In this document: positions 7,241-13,487 of the stretch, one piece after another
Layout of the letters: every line of letters starts with the position of its first letter
How positions within the stretch are numbered: the first letter of the stretch is position 1
Source: Proteobacteria bacterium UBA2133
GTDB lineage: Bacteria > Pseudomonadota > Gammaproteobacteria > Arenicellales > UBA868
Assembly (NCBI GenBank): GCA_002327725.1
Contig: DCXP01000006.1
Coordinates: 1 to 13,487, forward strand
DNA: 13,487 nucleotides
Direction: 5' to 3'
Translations under genes and position numbers: made by a program
The notes under the pieces: model-generated
The model's database searches: none
What the model saw: the letters and a program-made list of their open reading frames with translations, nothing else
Told to the model about the DNA's origin: nothing

Positions 7241-8161
7241 ATGTCATTTTCAGATCGTGACGGCGTAATCTGGTTCGACGGCGAGATGGTGCCCTGGCGC
7301 GATGCGCAGGTGCATGTTCTCACCCACACCCTCCACTACGGGCTGGGCGTATTCGAAGGCGTGCGCGCCTACCAGACTGACCGGGGAACCGCCATTTTCC
7401 GGCTTGCGGACCATACCGACCGGTTGTTCCGCTCTGCGCATATCCTGGGAATGAACATCCCCTATGACGCCAAGACCCTGAATGACGCCCAGGTCGCGGT
7501 AGTTCAGGAAAACGGGCTTGCCAGCGCCTACTTGCGGCCGCTCGCGTTTTACGGCTCGGAGGGAATGGGCATCCGCGCCGACATGCTGCAGACCCACGTG
7601 GCGATTGCCACCTGGGAATGGGGCGCCTACCTGGGCGAGGAGGGATTACAGAAGGGCATTCGTGTTCGAACCTCATCATTCACCCGACACCACGTCAACA
7701 TCACCATGTGCCGGGCCAAAGCCTGCGGCAACTACATCAACTCGATCCTTGCGCTCCAGGAGGCGCTATCCGCAGGTGCTGACGAAGCACTGATGCTGGA
7801 CTCAGCCGGGTATGTGATGGAGGGCACGGGGGAAAATATCTTTGTGATCCGCGATGGCGTGGTCTACACCCCTGATCTCACGTCCGCGTTGGAAGGGATT
7901 ACCCGCGATACAGTCATCCGCCTAATTGCTGAGGCGGGGCTCGAACTCGTTGAAAAAAGAATTACCCGCGATGAGGTCTATGTTGCGGATGAGGTATTCT
8001 TCACCGGGACTGCAGCTGAGGTCACCCCGGTGCGCGAACTTGACGGCCGGCAGATCGGCAATGGCAGCCGCGGCCCGGTGACCGAAATGCTGCAGGCGCG
8101 CTATTTCGACTGTGTCCAGGGGCGTGATACCACGCACGACCACTGGCTGACGTTTGTCTGA
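7241..8161 (+). CDS. ilvE: Branched-chain amino acid aminotransferase IlvE (PLP, fold type IV)
   Basis: IlvE carries out the last step of valine, leucine and isoleucine synthesis, transferring the amino group from glutamate to the 2-oxo acid with pyridoxal phosphate. The 306-residue protein has the family size (E. coli 309) and motifs: WFDGEMVPWRDA at the N-terminus, LHYGLGVFEGVRAY (31-44), YLRPLAFYG, RAKACGNYINS with the PLP-binding Lys160, the class-IV EGTGENIF with Glu194, GITRDTVI and FFTGTAAEVTPV. Two near-identical ATTACCCGCGAT stretches in the gene encode the ITRD of ITRDTV and ITRDEV and are coding coincidence. A strong ribosome-binding site fixes the start. The next gene starts about ten bases after the stop, so ilvE and the zinc-finger gene are probably cotranscribed. 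Confidence 0.97.
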   Translation: MSFSDRDGVIWFDGEMVPWRDAQVHVLTHTLHYGLGVFEGVRAYQTDRGTAIFRLADHTDRLFRSAHILGMNIPYDAKTLNDAQVAVVQENGLASAYLRPLAFYGSEGMGIRADMLQTHVAIATWEWGAYLGEEGLQKGIRVRTSSFTRHHVNITMCRAKACGNYINSILALQEALSAGADEALMLDSAGYVMEGTGENIFVIRDGVVYTPDLTSALEGITRDTVIRLIAEAGLELVEKRITRDEVYVADEVFFTGTAAEVTPVRELDGRQIGNGSRGPVTEMLQARYFDCVQGRDTTHDHWLTFV

Positions 8162-8171
8162 CCCCAAACCA

Positions 8172-8372
8172 ATGAACCCCTCCGACCCGATCGCTTCCGG
8201 TCCCGCCCCGGCGCAGCAGATTCGGCAAGCCGACCTGCCGCTGCACTGCCCCCCGGATGACAGCGAGTTGTGGAATCAGCATCCGCGGGTCTACCTGCCC
8301 ATCAACCCGGGCGAAACAGCGCTGTGTCCGTACTGCGGTAACCGCTTTTTCCTGCCCGACAACGCCGCCTGA
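8172..8372 (+). CDS. Small zf-CHCC zinc-finger protein
   Basis: The protein has 66 residues from the ATG at 8172; an in-frame TTG at 8154 would overlap the end of ilvE and is less likely. It shows the CHCC zinc-binding pattern Cys26, His37, Cys52, Cys55 in the context NQHPRVYLPI and ALCPYCGNRF. This is the zf-CHCC family (Pfam PF10276), related to the zinc-binding NDUFS6 subunit of mitochondrial complex I. The function of the small proteobacterial members is not established to my knowledge. Its N-terminal 20 residues are Pro/Ala/Ser-rich and look disordered. It lies between ilvE and waaF, a setting I associate with several gammaproteobacteria. Its stop is in the same frame as waaF, 60 bases before the first standard waaF start. 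Confidence 0.88.
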   Translation: MNPSDPIASGPAPAQQIRQADLPLHCPPDDSELWNQHPRVYLPINPGETALCPYCGNRFFLPDNAA

Positions 8373-8432
8373 CAACGGCCTGGTCGCAAGACCCGGGGGC
8401 TGAGCATTATCCAGACTGAATCTGCATCCCGG

Positions 8433-9455
8433 GTGCTGGTCATTGGCCCCGCCTGGATCGGGGACATGGTGATGGCACAGTGCCTGTTCCAGACGCTGCA
8501 GTCCAACCGGGCGAACCTGGCAATCTCGCTCACAGCGCCGCCGGCCACCGCCCGGCTCGCCCATCGGATGCCCGAGATCGACGAAATCATTGAAACGCCT
8601 TTCCAGCATGGCCGTCTGCACATGACCGATCGCTTCAGGACCGGACGCTCTCTTCGGGGGCGCCACTTTGATCAGGCCATCATTCTGCCAGGCTCGCTCA
8701 AGGCTGCCCTGCTGCCGTTTTTCGCGAAAATTCCGATGCGTACCGGCTACCGCAAAGAGCCCCGCTGGGGCCTTATCAACGATCCACGCTCCCGGCCGTC
8801 ATCCCGGGAAGACCCGATGGCGGCGCGCTTCGTTCAACTGGGTCTTCGGGCCGATGCGCCAGCGGTCACAAACTACCCGCATCCACGCCTCGTTTCCCGT
8901 CCGGACAATGTGAAGGAGGTCTTCCAGCGGCTCGGCAAGGACATTGCGCCGGCCCCGGTCATCGCGATCTGTCCGGGCGCGGAATTCGGCCCCGCCAAAC
9001 GCTGGCCAGAGCGCCATTTTGCCGCTCTGGCTGATCATTACCTGAAACAGGGCTGGCAGGTCTGGCTGCTGGGAGGCGAAGGCGACCAGAAGGTGGCGCG
9101 GACCATTATCGGGAACTGCTGTGAGCCGGCACGCTGTGTTGACCTTACAGGCTGCACCCGTATCGATGAAGCCATTGACCTTCTCGCCTATGCCAGCGCG
9201 GCGGTCAGCAACGACTCTGGTCTGATGCACGTTGCCGCCGCCACAGGCACACCTGTGGTCGGCATCTTCGGCGCTTCCAGCGAGCATCATACGCCGCCCC
9301 TCGGACCCCTGACGGCAGCGGTTGCCCAGCAACTTGCCTGCCGACCCTGTTTTGCAAGGGAATGTCCCTTAGGCCACAAACAGTGTCTGGAAACCCTGGG
9401 GCCCGATCGTGTAATCGCGTCGCTGTCGGCCCTACTGGAAAGAGCGGCTGGGTAA
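8433..9455 (+). CDS. waaF: ADP-heptose:LPS heptosyltransferase II WaaF
   Basis: WaaF (GT9 family) transfers the second L-glycero-D-manno-heptose onto HepI of the LPS inner core at the cytosolic face of the inner membrane. The 340-residue protein matches E. coli WaaF (348) with VIGPAWIGDMVMAQ at the N-terminus (Asp11), HGRL, FCPGAEFGPAKRWP-like CPGAEFGPAKRWPERH around 180-195, NDSGLMHVAAA near 260-270 and SSEHHTPPL. The start is uncertain. GTG at 8433 is the first ATG, GTG or TTG in the frame and begins the protein directly at the first beta strand. The frame is open back to 8373, and the residues just upstream (SASR) look like a natural WaaF N-terminus. An ATT at 8406, six bases after GGGGG, or a CTG at 8400 could be a rare start. 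Confidence 0.95.
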   Translation: MLVIGPAWIGDMVMAQCLFQTLQSNRANLAISLTAPPATARLAHRMPEIDEIIETPFQHGRLHMTDRFRTGRSLRGRHFDQAIILPGSLKAALLPFFAKIPMRTGYRKEPRWGLINDPRSRPSSREDPMAARFVQLGLRADAPAVTNYPHPRLVSRPDNVKEVFQRLGKDIAPAPVIAICPGAEFGPAKRWPERHFAALADHYLKQGWQVWLLGGEGDQKVARTIIGNCCEPARCVDLTGCTRIDEAIDLLAYASAAVSNDSGLMHVAAATGTPVVGIFGASSEHHTPPLGPLTAAVAQQLACRPCFARECPLGHKQCLETLGPDRVIASLSALLERAAG

Positions 9456-9463
9456 CCGGTCGA

Positions 9464-9469
9464 TATAAT
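9464..9469 (+). promoter_or_regulatory. -10 promoter element for galE
   Basis: TATAAT, a full consensus -10, lies 29 bases before the last base preceding the galE GTG. The region 17 bases upstream, inside the end of waaF, is a poor -35. A short inverted repeat TTTCA/TGAAA (9480-9493) lies in the presumed leader just before the start codon. galE may therefore have its own promoter as well as readthrough from waaF. Confidence 0.4.
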
Positions 9470-9498
9470 CGGCTGGATTTTTCAAAACTGAAAGATTC

Positions 9499-10506
9499 GT
9501 GAACGCCAAAGCCCAATCCGTACTGGTTACCGGTGGCGCCGGCTATATCGGTGCCCATACCACCCGTCAACTTCTCGCAGCCGGGCACCAGGTGACGGTG
9601 GTGGACAACCTCTACAGTGGGCACCGTTGGGCGGTTCCGCCCGAAGCCGACTTTCATCAGTTAGATGCGGGCGACCGCAAGGCCATGACAGGGCTGATGC
9701 AATCGCAACAATTCGACGCCGTTATTCACTTTGCCGGACACATCGTGGTTCCCGAATCAGTTGCGAACCCCGGCAAGTATTACCAGAACAACGTAGTCGG
9801 CTCGCTTAATCTCATTAAGTGCTGCCAAAAGGCAGATGTCGGTCTTTTTGTCTTCTCATCGAGCGCTGCGGTCTATGGCAACCCTAAAGAGGTTCCTGTC
9901 CGCGAAGATGCGCCAACCGATCCAATCAATCCTTACGGGCGGAGCAAACTGATAACCGAGTGGACACTGAGAGACTTTGCCGAGCGCCCCGGGCCGGGCC
10001 GACCCATGCGCTACGTGGCGCTTCGGTATTTCAACGTCGCCGGCGCCCGCCTTGACGGAGCCCTCGGTCAGGCAACCCCCGAAGCCACCCACCTGATCAA
10101 GGTCGCCTGTGAGGCGGCCTGCGGCAGACGCGATTCGGTCTCGATCTTCGGGACTGACTACGACACCGAAGACGGTACCTGCATCCGCGACTATATTCAC
10201 GTCGAGGATCTCGCAAAGACCCATCTGTACGCCCTGGCGCACCTGGCAGACGGCGGACCTTCGCAGGTTCTCAATTGCGGCTATGGCCGCGGGTTCAGCG
10301 TGCGAGAGGTCTTGGAAACGGTACAGAAAGTCAGCGGTCAGGATATTCACATTATCGAGTCCGACCGCCGGGCCGGCGACCCCGCTGAACTGGTGGCCGA
10401 TAATCACCTGATCGGCCAGACACTGGGCTGGATTCCAGAGTATGACGATTTGGAGTTGATCTGCCGCACAGCCTACCAATGGGAATGCAAGGCCCCCTGG
10501 AACTGA
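9499..10506 (+). CDS. galE: UDP-glucose 4-epimerase GalE
   Basis: GalE interconverts UDP-glucose and UDP-galactose (some relatives also the N-acetyl forms) with bound NAD, supplying donors for LPS and other glycans. The 335-residue protein (E. coli 338) is an extended short-chain dehydrogenase/reductase. It has the NAD motif GGAGYIG (12-18), the catalytic Ser122 of SSSAAVYGN, Tyr146 and Lys150 of NPYGRSK, LRYFNVAGA, and the substrate-binding GTDYDTEDGTCIRDYIHVED typical of true GalE. The start is a GTG at 9499, preceded by a weak GAAAG. It sits between waaF and the waaG-waaP fusion, where Pseudomonas has waaC, which suggests a role in making core or O-chain sugars. Epimerases of this size are hard to separate by substrate from sequence alone. 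Confidence 0.94.
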   Translation: MNAKAQSVLVTGGAGYIGAHTTRQLLAAGHQVTVVDNLYSGHRWAVPPEADFHQLDAGDRKAMTGLMQSQQFDAVIHFAGHIVVPESVANPGKYYQNNVVGSLNLIKCCQKADVGLFVFSSSAAVYGNPKEVPVREDAPTDPINPYGRSKLITEWTLRDFAERPGPGRPMRYVALRYFNVAGARLDGALGQATPEATHLIKVACEAACGRRDSVSIFGTDYDTEDGTCIRDYIHVEDLAKTHLYALAHLADGGPSQVLNCGYGRGFSVREVLETVQKVSGQDIHIIESDRRAGDPAELVADNHLIGQTLGWIPEYDDLELICRTAYQWECKAPWN

Positions 10507-10691
10507 GGATCTGTCGGTAAGGCCCACGCGCGGCGGAATGACGGTTGCCTAAGACGAGACCGGTATCCGATACGCAATAATCCCACGGCGATGAGGGAGG
10601 TCGGATAGACAGGTCCACCGGGTCAGAAAACACAGCTGAAGGCGGTTAAACTAGTGTCTGGAGTCTCTCAGATGAGGGGTTCATTCCTGCC
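10507..10691 (+). promoter_or_regulatory. Gap before the waaG-waaP fusion: leader and possible promoter
   Basis: This 185-base stretch carries no convincing gene and no intrinsic terminator. A TTGCCT at 10545-10550 followed after 18 bases by GATACG is a weak sigma-70-like pair. GAGGGG at 10674-10679 is the only ribosome-binding candidate for the fusion gene, with a rather long 12-base spacing to the ATG at 10692. A seven-codon ORF (ATG at 10672, MRGSFLP) ends at a TGA that overlaps that ATG as ATGA. Confidence 0.3.
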
Positions 10692-12872
10692 ATGAGAATC
10701 GCGTTCTGCTTATTCGAGTACTCGCCTTACAGCGGGCTGTCGCTCGATTTTCGCCGTATTCTGCAGGAATCTCTTGAACGGGGACACGACGCCCACGTTT
10801 TTGTGTCGGCGTGGCACGGGGAACAGTTGGAAGGGGTTCCATTTACGCTTCTGCCTGCCTGGCGATTCGCCCCAAATCATACGAAGAACAAGCAATTTCA
10901 TGACAAACTGAAGTCGGAACTCAATGGAAACCGTTTTGATATCGTCGTCGGCTTCAACAAGATGCCAGGCCTCGACGTCTACTATGGAGCCGATATCTGC
11001 TATGTGCGCCGGACTGAGCAGCATCCCGCCATATTAAAACTTGGCCGCCGCTACAAACGGCGCAAATCATTCGAAGCAGCAGTATTCGGCCTGGAAAGCA
11101 AGACACTGATTCTTTCGCTGTCGGAACCTCAGAAAAACGAATACCAGGAGCATTATTTCACCCCGAATGAACGGTTCCACCTGCTGCCACCGACACTGGA
11201 TGCCCGTTTCTCGCCCATAGCGGATCGCGCTGGAGAAAGAGAAAAGCTCCGCCAGGAACTCGATATTCCTGTCAAAGATCTGTTGCTGATGTTTATTGGG
11301 TCGGGTTTTGCGACCAAAGGGCTCGACCGGGTCATTGATGCGCTCGCCAGCCTGTCACAGGACCTTCAGAAACGGACCAGCCTGATTGTTGTCGGCGACG
11401 ATGACGAGAAGCAGTATCGGAAACAGGCTGAAAGGCTCAAGATTTCAACGCAAGTTCGTTTCCTCGGCGGTCGATCACGAACGGACATCCCCAAACTGCT
11501 GGCCGCAGGCGATCTCATGGTTCACCCCGCCTACGGAGACAATACAGCCACCGTCCTGCTTGAAGCCATTGCCGCCGGGCTGCCGGTCATCGCGACCGAT
11601 GTGTGCGGCTATGCCAGTCACATCAAAGCGGCCGGAGCAGGGACTGTGCTGGACTCACCGTTCGAACAGGACACCTTGAATACCCGGTTGACGACCATGC
11701 TGACGTCGCCCGATCGAGCCAGATGGTCCGCAAATGGGCAACGCTACGGAAAGAATCCGGCTCTTTATCAGATGCCGAGTAAAGCGGTCGATGCAATCGA
11801 ACACCTGCGAAGTGGCCCGCAATCGCCGATAAGCACGGCTACGAGGAATAAGAACATCCGTAATGTATATCTCCGTGAGGATCTCGGCGCGTTTGATTTC
11901 GATGAACTTATGGCAATCGGGAAAAGTGAACCCGGCGGACAGTATATGGTCCATCTTGAACGGGACAAGTTAGTCGACGAAGGGCGCCGAACTGTTTCCT
12001 TCAGCCACCAGGGACGGCGTTATTACCTGAAGATTCATGACGGTGTGGGCTGGAAAGAAATCGGAAAAAACCTGACCTCCCTTCGGCTACCGGTGCTAGG
12101 TGCGGAAAACGAATGGAAAGGGGTGCACCACCTTCGTCGGCAAACGCTGCTACAGAATCTTGGACTGGATACCCTGGAAATTGCCGGATATGGCACGCGC
12201 AAACGTCGCCTGGCAAAAGTGCTGAACGATCCCGCCAGGCGCCAATCGCTTATCGTCACCGACGAAATACCAGAGGCTAAAAGCCTTGAGGATCTCTGTA
12301 GGGAGTGGGATTGGGAACGCAGCCCACCGAAGACGGCACAGGAGATTCGCTTCAAGCGTTGGTTGATTGAACAACTGGCGCAAACAGCTCGAATCCTGCA
12401 CAACAGCGGCGCTAACCACAGGGATTTCTACCTTAGTCATTTTCTCCTACATTGGAACGAGAAAAAGGGGAGGGCATCCCCAGAGAACTGTCGGATCTTT
12501 CTGATCGATCTGCATCGTATGCGAATCCACAAACCAAAGTTGAGCGCTTGGATTAGGGCTGCGGCACATGGGTTGTTGAAACGTCAGCGGCCGCGGACGC
12601 CGCAGAGCAAAACGCCTTCCCGCTGGAAAATGAGAGATGTTTCCGGACTGCACTACTCCAGTAGGAGCCTCGGACTGACCCAGCGCGATCGGTTGCGCTT
12701 TATCCGGCTCTACTCCCAGACCAACCTGCGTGAGACCTTGGATCGTGACCGACCATTCTGGGAGCGCGTGGAACGCCGCGCAAACCGTCTGTACGCCGCT
12801 GAGCGGCGCCGATCGCCCGACAGCGGACTCGCACCGCCCCGGGCGCTGCACAGCGCCGGCACCCAGCCCTGA
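10692..12872 (+). CDS. Fused LPS core glycosyltransferase (WaaG) and heptose kinase (WaaP)
   Basis: One uninterrupted 726-residue protein contains two enzymes that are usually separate. Residues 1 to about 372 match WaaG (GT4), which adds the first outer-core sugar to HepII: VGFNKMPGLDVYYGADICY, HLLPPTLD, GSGFATKGLDRVI (203-215) and HPAYGDNTATVLLEAIAAGLPVI with Glu291. Residues about 390 to 700 match WaaP (RfaP), which phosphorylates HepI: YYLKIHDGVGWKEI with Lys447, SLRLPVLGAENEW, NHRDFYLSHFLLH with Asp578, FLIDLHRMRI with Asp606, and LHYSSRSLGLTQRD. Both halves are near full length (E. coli WaaG 374, WaaP 265). The linker is about 20 polar residues. A basic Pro/Ser-rich insert (about 633-650) lies before the last kinase motif. 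Kinase residues look intact; the WaaG half deviates (SGLSLDF where GGLQRDF is usual; Asp in place of the first Glu of EX7E). Cytosolic, at the inner membrane. Confidence 0.93.
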   Translation: MRIAFCLFEYSPYSGLSLDFRRILQESLERGHDAHVFVSAWHGEQLEGVPFTLLPAWRFAPNHTKNKQFHDKLKSELNGNRFDIVVGFNKMPGLDVYYGADICYVRRTEQHPAILKLGRRYKRRKSFEAAVFGLESKTLILSLSEPQKNEYQEHYFTPNERFHLLPPTLDARFSPIADRAGEREKLRQELDIPVKDLLLMFIGSGFATKGLDRVIDALASLSQDLQKRTSLIVVGDDDEKQYRKQAERLKISTQVRFLGGRSRTDIPKLLAAGDLMVHPAYGDNTATVLLEAIAAGLPVIATDVCGYASHIKAAGAGTVLDSPFEQDTLNTRLTTMLTSPDRARWSANGQRYGKNPALYQMPSKAVDAIEHLRSGPQSPISTATRNKNIRNVYLREDLGAFDFDELMAIGKSEPGGQYMVHLERDKLVDEGRRTVSFSHQGRRYYLKIHDGVGWKEIGKNLTSLRLPVLGAENEWKGVHHLRRQTLLQNLGLDTLEIAGYGTRKRRLAKVLNDPARRQSLIVTDEIPEAKSLEDLCREWDWERSPPKTAQEIRFKRWLIEQLAQTARILHNSGANHRDFYLSHFLLHWNEKKGRASPENCRIFLIDLHRMRIHKPKLSAWIRAAAHGLLKRQRPRTPQSKTPSRWKMRDVSGLHYSSRSLGLTQRDRLRFIRLYSQTNLRETLDRDRPFWERVERRANRLYAAERRRSPDSGLAPPRALHSAGTQP

Positions 12873-12885
12873 GCATCTCTGTCGG

Positions 12886-13487
12886 GTGACCACGCACTTG
12901 GCTGCCGACGTTGGCCTGGCGCAACTCAGAGAGGATATCCGGCCGTGGCGTGCGGACAGACTCCACGGGGCGTATTTATCCCGCTACGATTCCCCCATGC
13001 TTCAGAACCTCCTGTCAGATCCAGATGTTGCTTTCGAAGGGCCAGGTGCCGAACTCATGAAAAGCGATGTCAAAACCACGCTTGCCGGCACCTCTTTTGA
13101 TGGCGCCCGCTTCGTGATCAAGCGTTACAACTGCAAGAACATCTGGCATCGGCTTAGGCTCGCGCTTTCCAGATCCCGCGCAGAGCACAGTTTCTGCTCT
13201 GCGCAGCATCTCACCGGGATCGGCATCATCACCACACCGCCCGTTGCCTGGATACAGGAAACCACATTCGGGCTACGGGCGCGATCGTGGTTTGTTTATG
13301 AGCATACCGACAACAGCATCCGGGCTGATGCCCTGCACGACGGCTCTGATCCCCAGAAAATCGAACAGATGCTGGAAACGATGGCTCAGAACCTGGTGCT
13401 GATGCGACAGCATCGGCTCTCACACGGAGACCTGAAACCGCCCAATTTCCTGATTACTCCAGACCGGACGGTTCTGCTCGATCTTGA
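12886..13487 (+). CDS. Kdo/WaaP-family LPS kinase, 5' part (cut by the window end)
   Basis: The frame is open to the window edge, giving about 200 residues. I recognise an atypical kinase of the lipopolysaccharide kinase family (Pfam PF06293), as found after waaP in Pseudomonas core loci. In numbering from GTG 12886: a beta-rich N-lobe with FVIKRYNCKNIWHRLR carrying the ATP-binding Lys79, then the catalytic loop LSHGDLKPPNFLI with Asp182, and LLDL, which should continue to the metal-binding Asp beyond the edge. It probably phosphorylates a core sugar; which one is unknown. The start is uncertain: GTG 12886 is 13 bases after the fusion gene, TTG 12898 and ATG 12997 are alternatives, and none has a clear ribosome-binding site. 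It is most likely in one operon with the fusion gene. Confidence 0.82.
   Translation, partial: MTTHLAADVGLAQLREDIRPWRADRLHGAYLSRYDSPMLQNLLSDPDVAFEGPGAELMKSDVKTTLAGTSFDGARFVIKRYNCKNIWHRLRLALSRSRAEHSFCSAQHLTGIGIITTPPVAWIQETTFGLRARSWFVYEHTDNSIRADALHDGSDPQKIEQMLETMAQNLVLMRQHRLSHGDLKPPNFLITPDRTVLLDL

Noticed and set aside
7216..7260. Short frame MKLTTGKGDVIFRS overlapping the ilvE start, considered as an attenuator leader
   Set aside because: It has no run of Leu, Ile or Val codons and no alternative hairpins follow it.
7895..7975. Direct repeat ATTACCCGCGAT in ilvE
   Set aside because: Both copies encode the ITRD of two separate conserved elements. The repeat is explained by coding sequence.
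8022..8666. 214-codon open frame on the minus strand across ilvE, the zinc-finger gene and waaF
   Set aside because: It crosses three well-supported plus-strand genes, and its Pro/Arg/Gly-rich translation is typical of a shadow frame.
9856..10527. 223-codon open frame on the minus strand opposite galE
   Set aside because: The plus strand encodes the galE catalytic and substrate motifs. The antisense translation is low in structure signals and has no ribosome-binding site of note.

Overview
The window looks like a chromosomal segment of a fairly GC-rich gammaproteobacterium. The proteins match the Escherichia/Pseudomonas families well: NadA, HemH, AroE, GlnE of 952 residues, IlvE and the LPS inner-core enzymes WaaF, WaaG and WaaP. 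The run glnE, ilvE, waaF, waaG, waaP follows the order I know from Pseudomonas aeruginosa. I cannot place the genus. There is no insertion sequence, CRISPR array, tRNA or rRNA that I can support.

Layout. The left edge (1-104) holds the unresolved tail of an upstream gene and a strong bidirectional terminator. An unknown two-helix membrane protein lies on the minus strand (100-606), divergent from nadA (702-1760), which is followed 15 bases later by hemH (1776-2822). aroE (minus, 2826-3674) converges on hemH with 3 bases between them. glnE (3786-6644) is divergent from aroE. A lumazine-synthase gene of archaeal type (6731-7141), ilvE (7241-8161), a small zf-CHCC protein (8172-8372) and waaF (about 8433-9455) follow on the plus strand. 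Then come galE (9499-10506), a 185-base gap, a large gene encoding a WaaG glycosyltransferase fused to a WaaP heptose kinase (10692-12872), and the first 602 bases of a second Kdo/WaaP-family kinase cut by the window end (12886-13487).

How the genes work together. The left half is housekeeping: NAD synthesis (nadA), haem synthesis (hemH), the shikimate pathway (aroE), nitrogen control through glutamine synthetase (glnE), riboflavin (the lumazine synthase) and branched-chain amino acids (ilvE). The right half is LPS core assembly: WaaF adds the second heptose, the fusion protein would add a hexose to it and phosphorylate heptose, GalE supplies UDP-galactose or a related sugar, and the last gene is another putative core-sugar kinase.

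The two points most worth attention are the single-chain WaaG-WaaP fusion, whose glycosyltransferase half departs from several WaaG motif residues, and the RibH-like protein, which resembles archaeal lumazine synthases more than the usual bacterial ones. Smaller points are a perfect 16-base palindrome before nadA and the absence of a standard start codon at the expected N-terminus of waaF. I see no clearly new multi-gene system.
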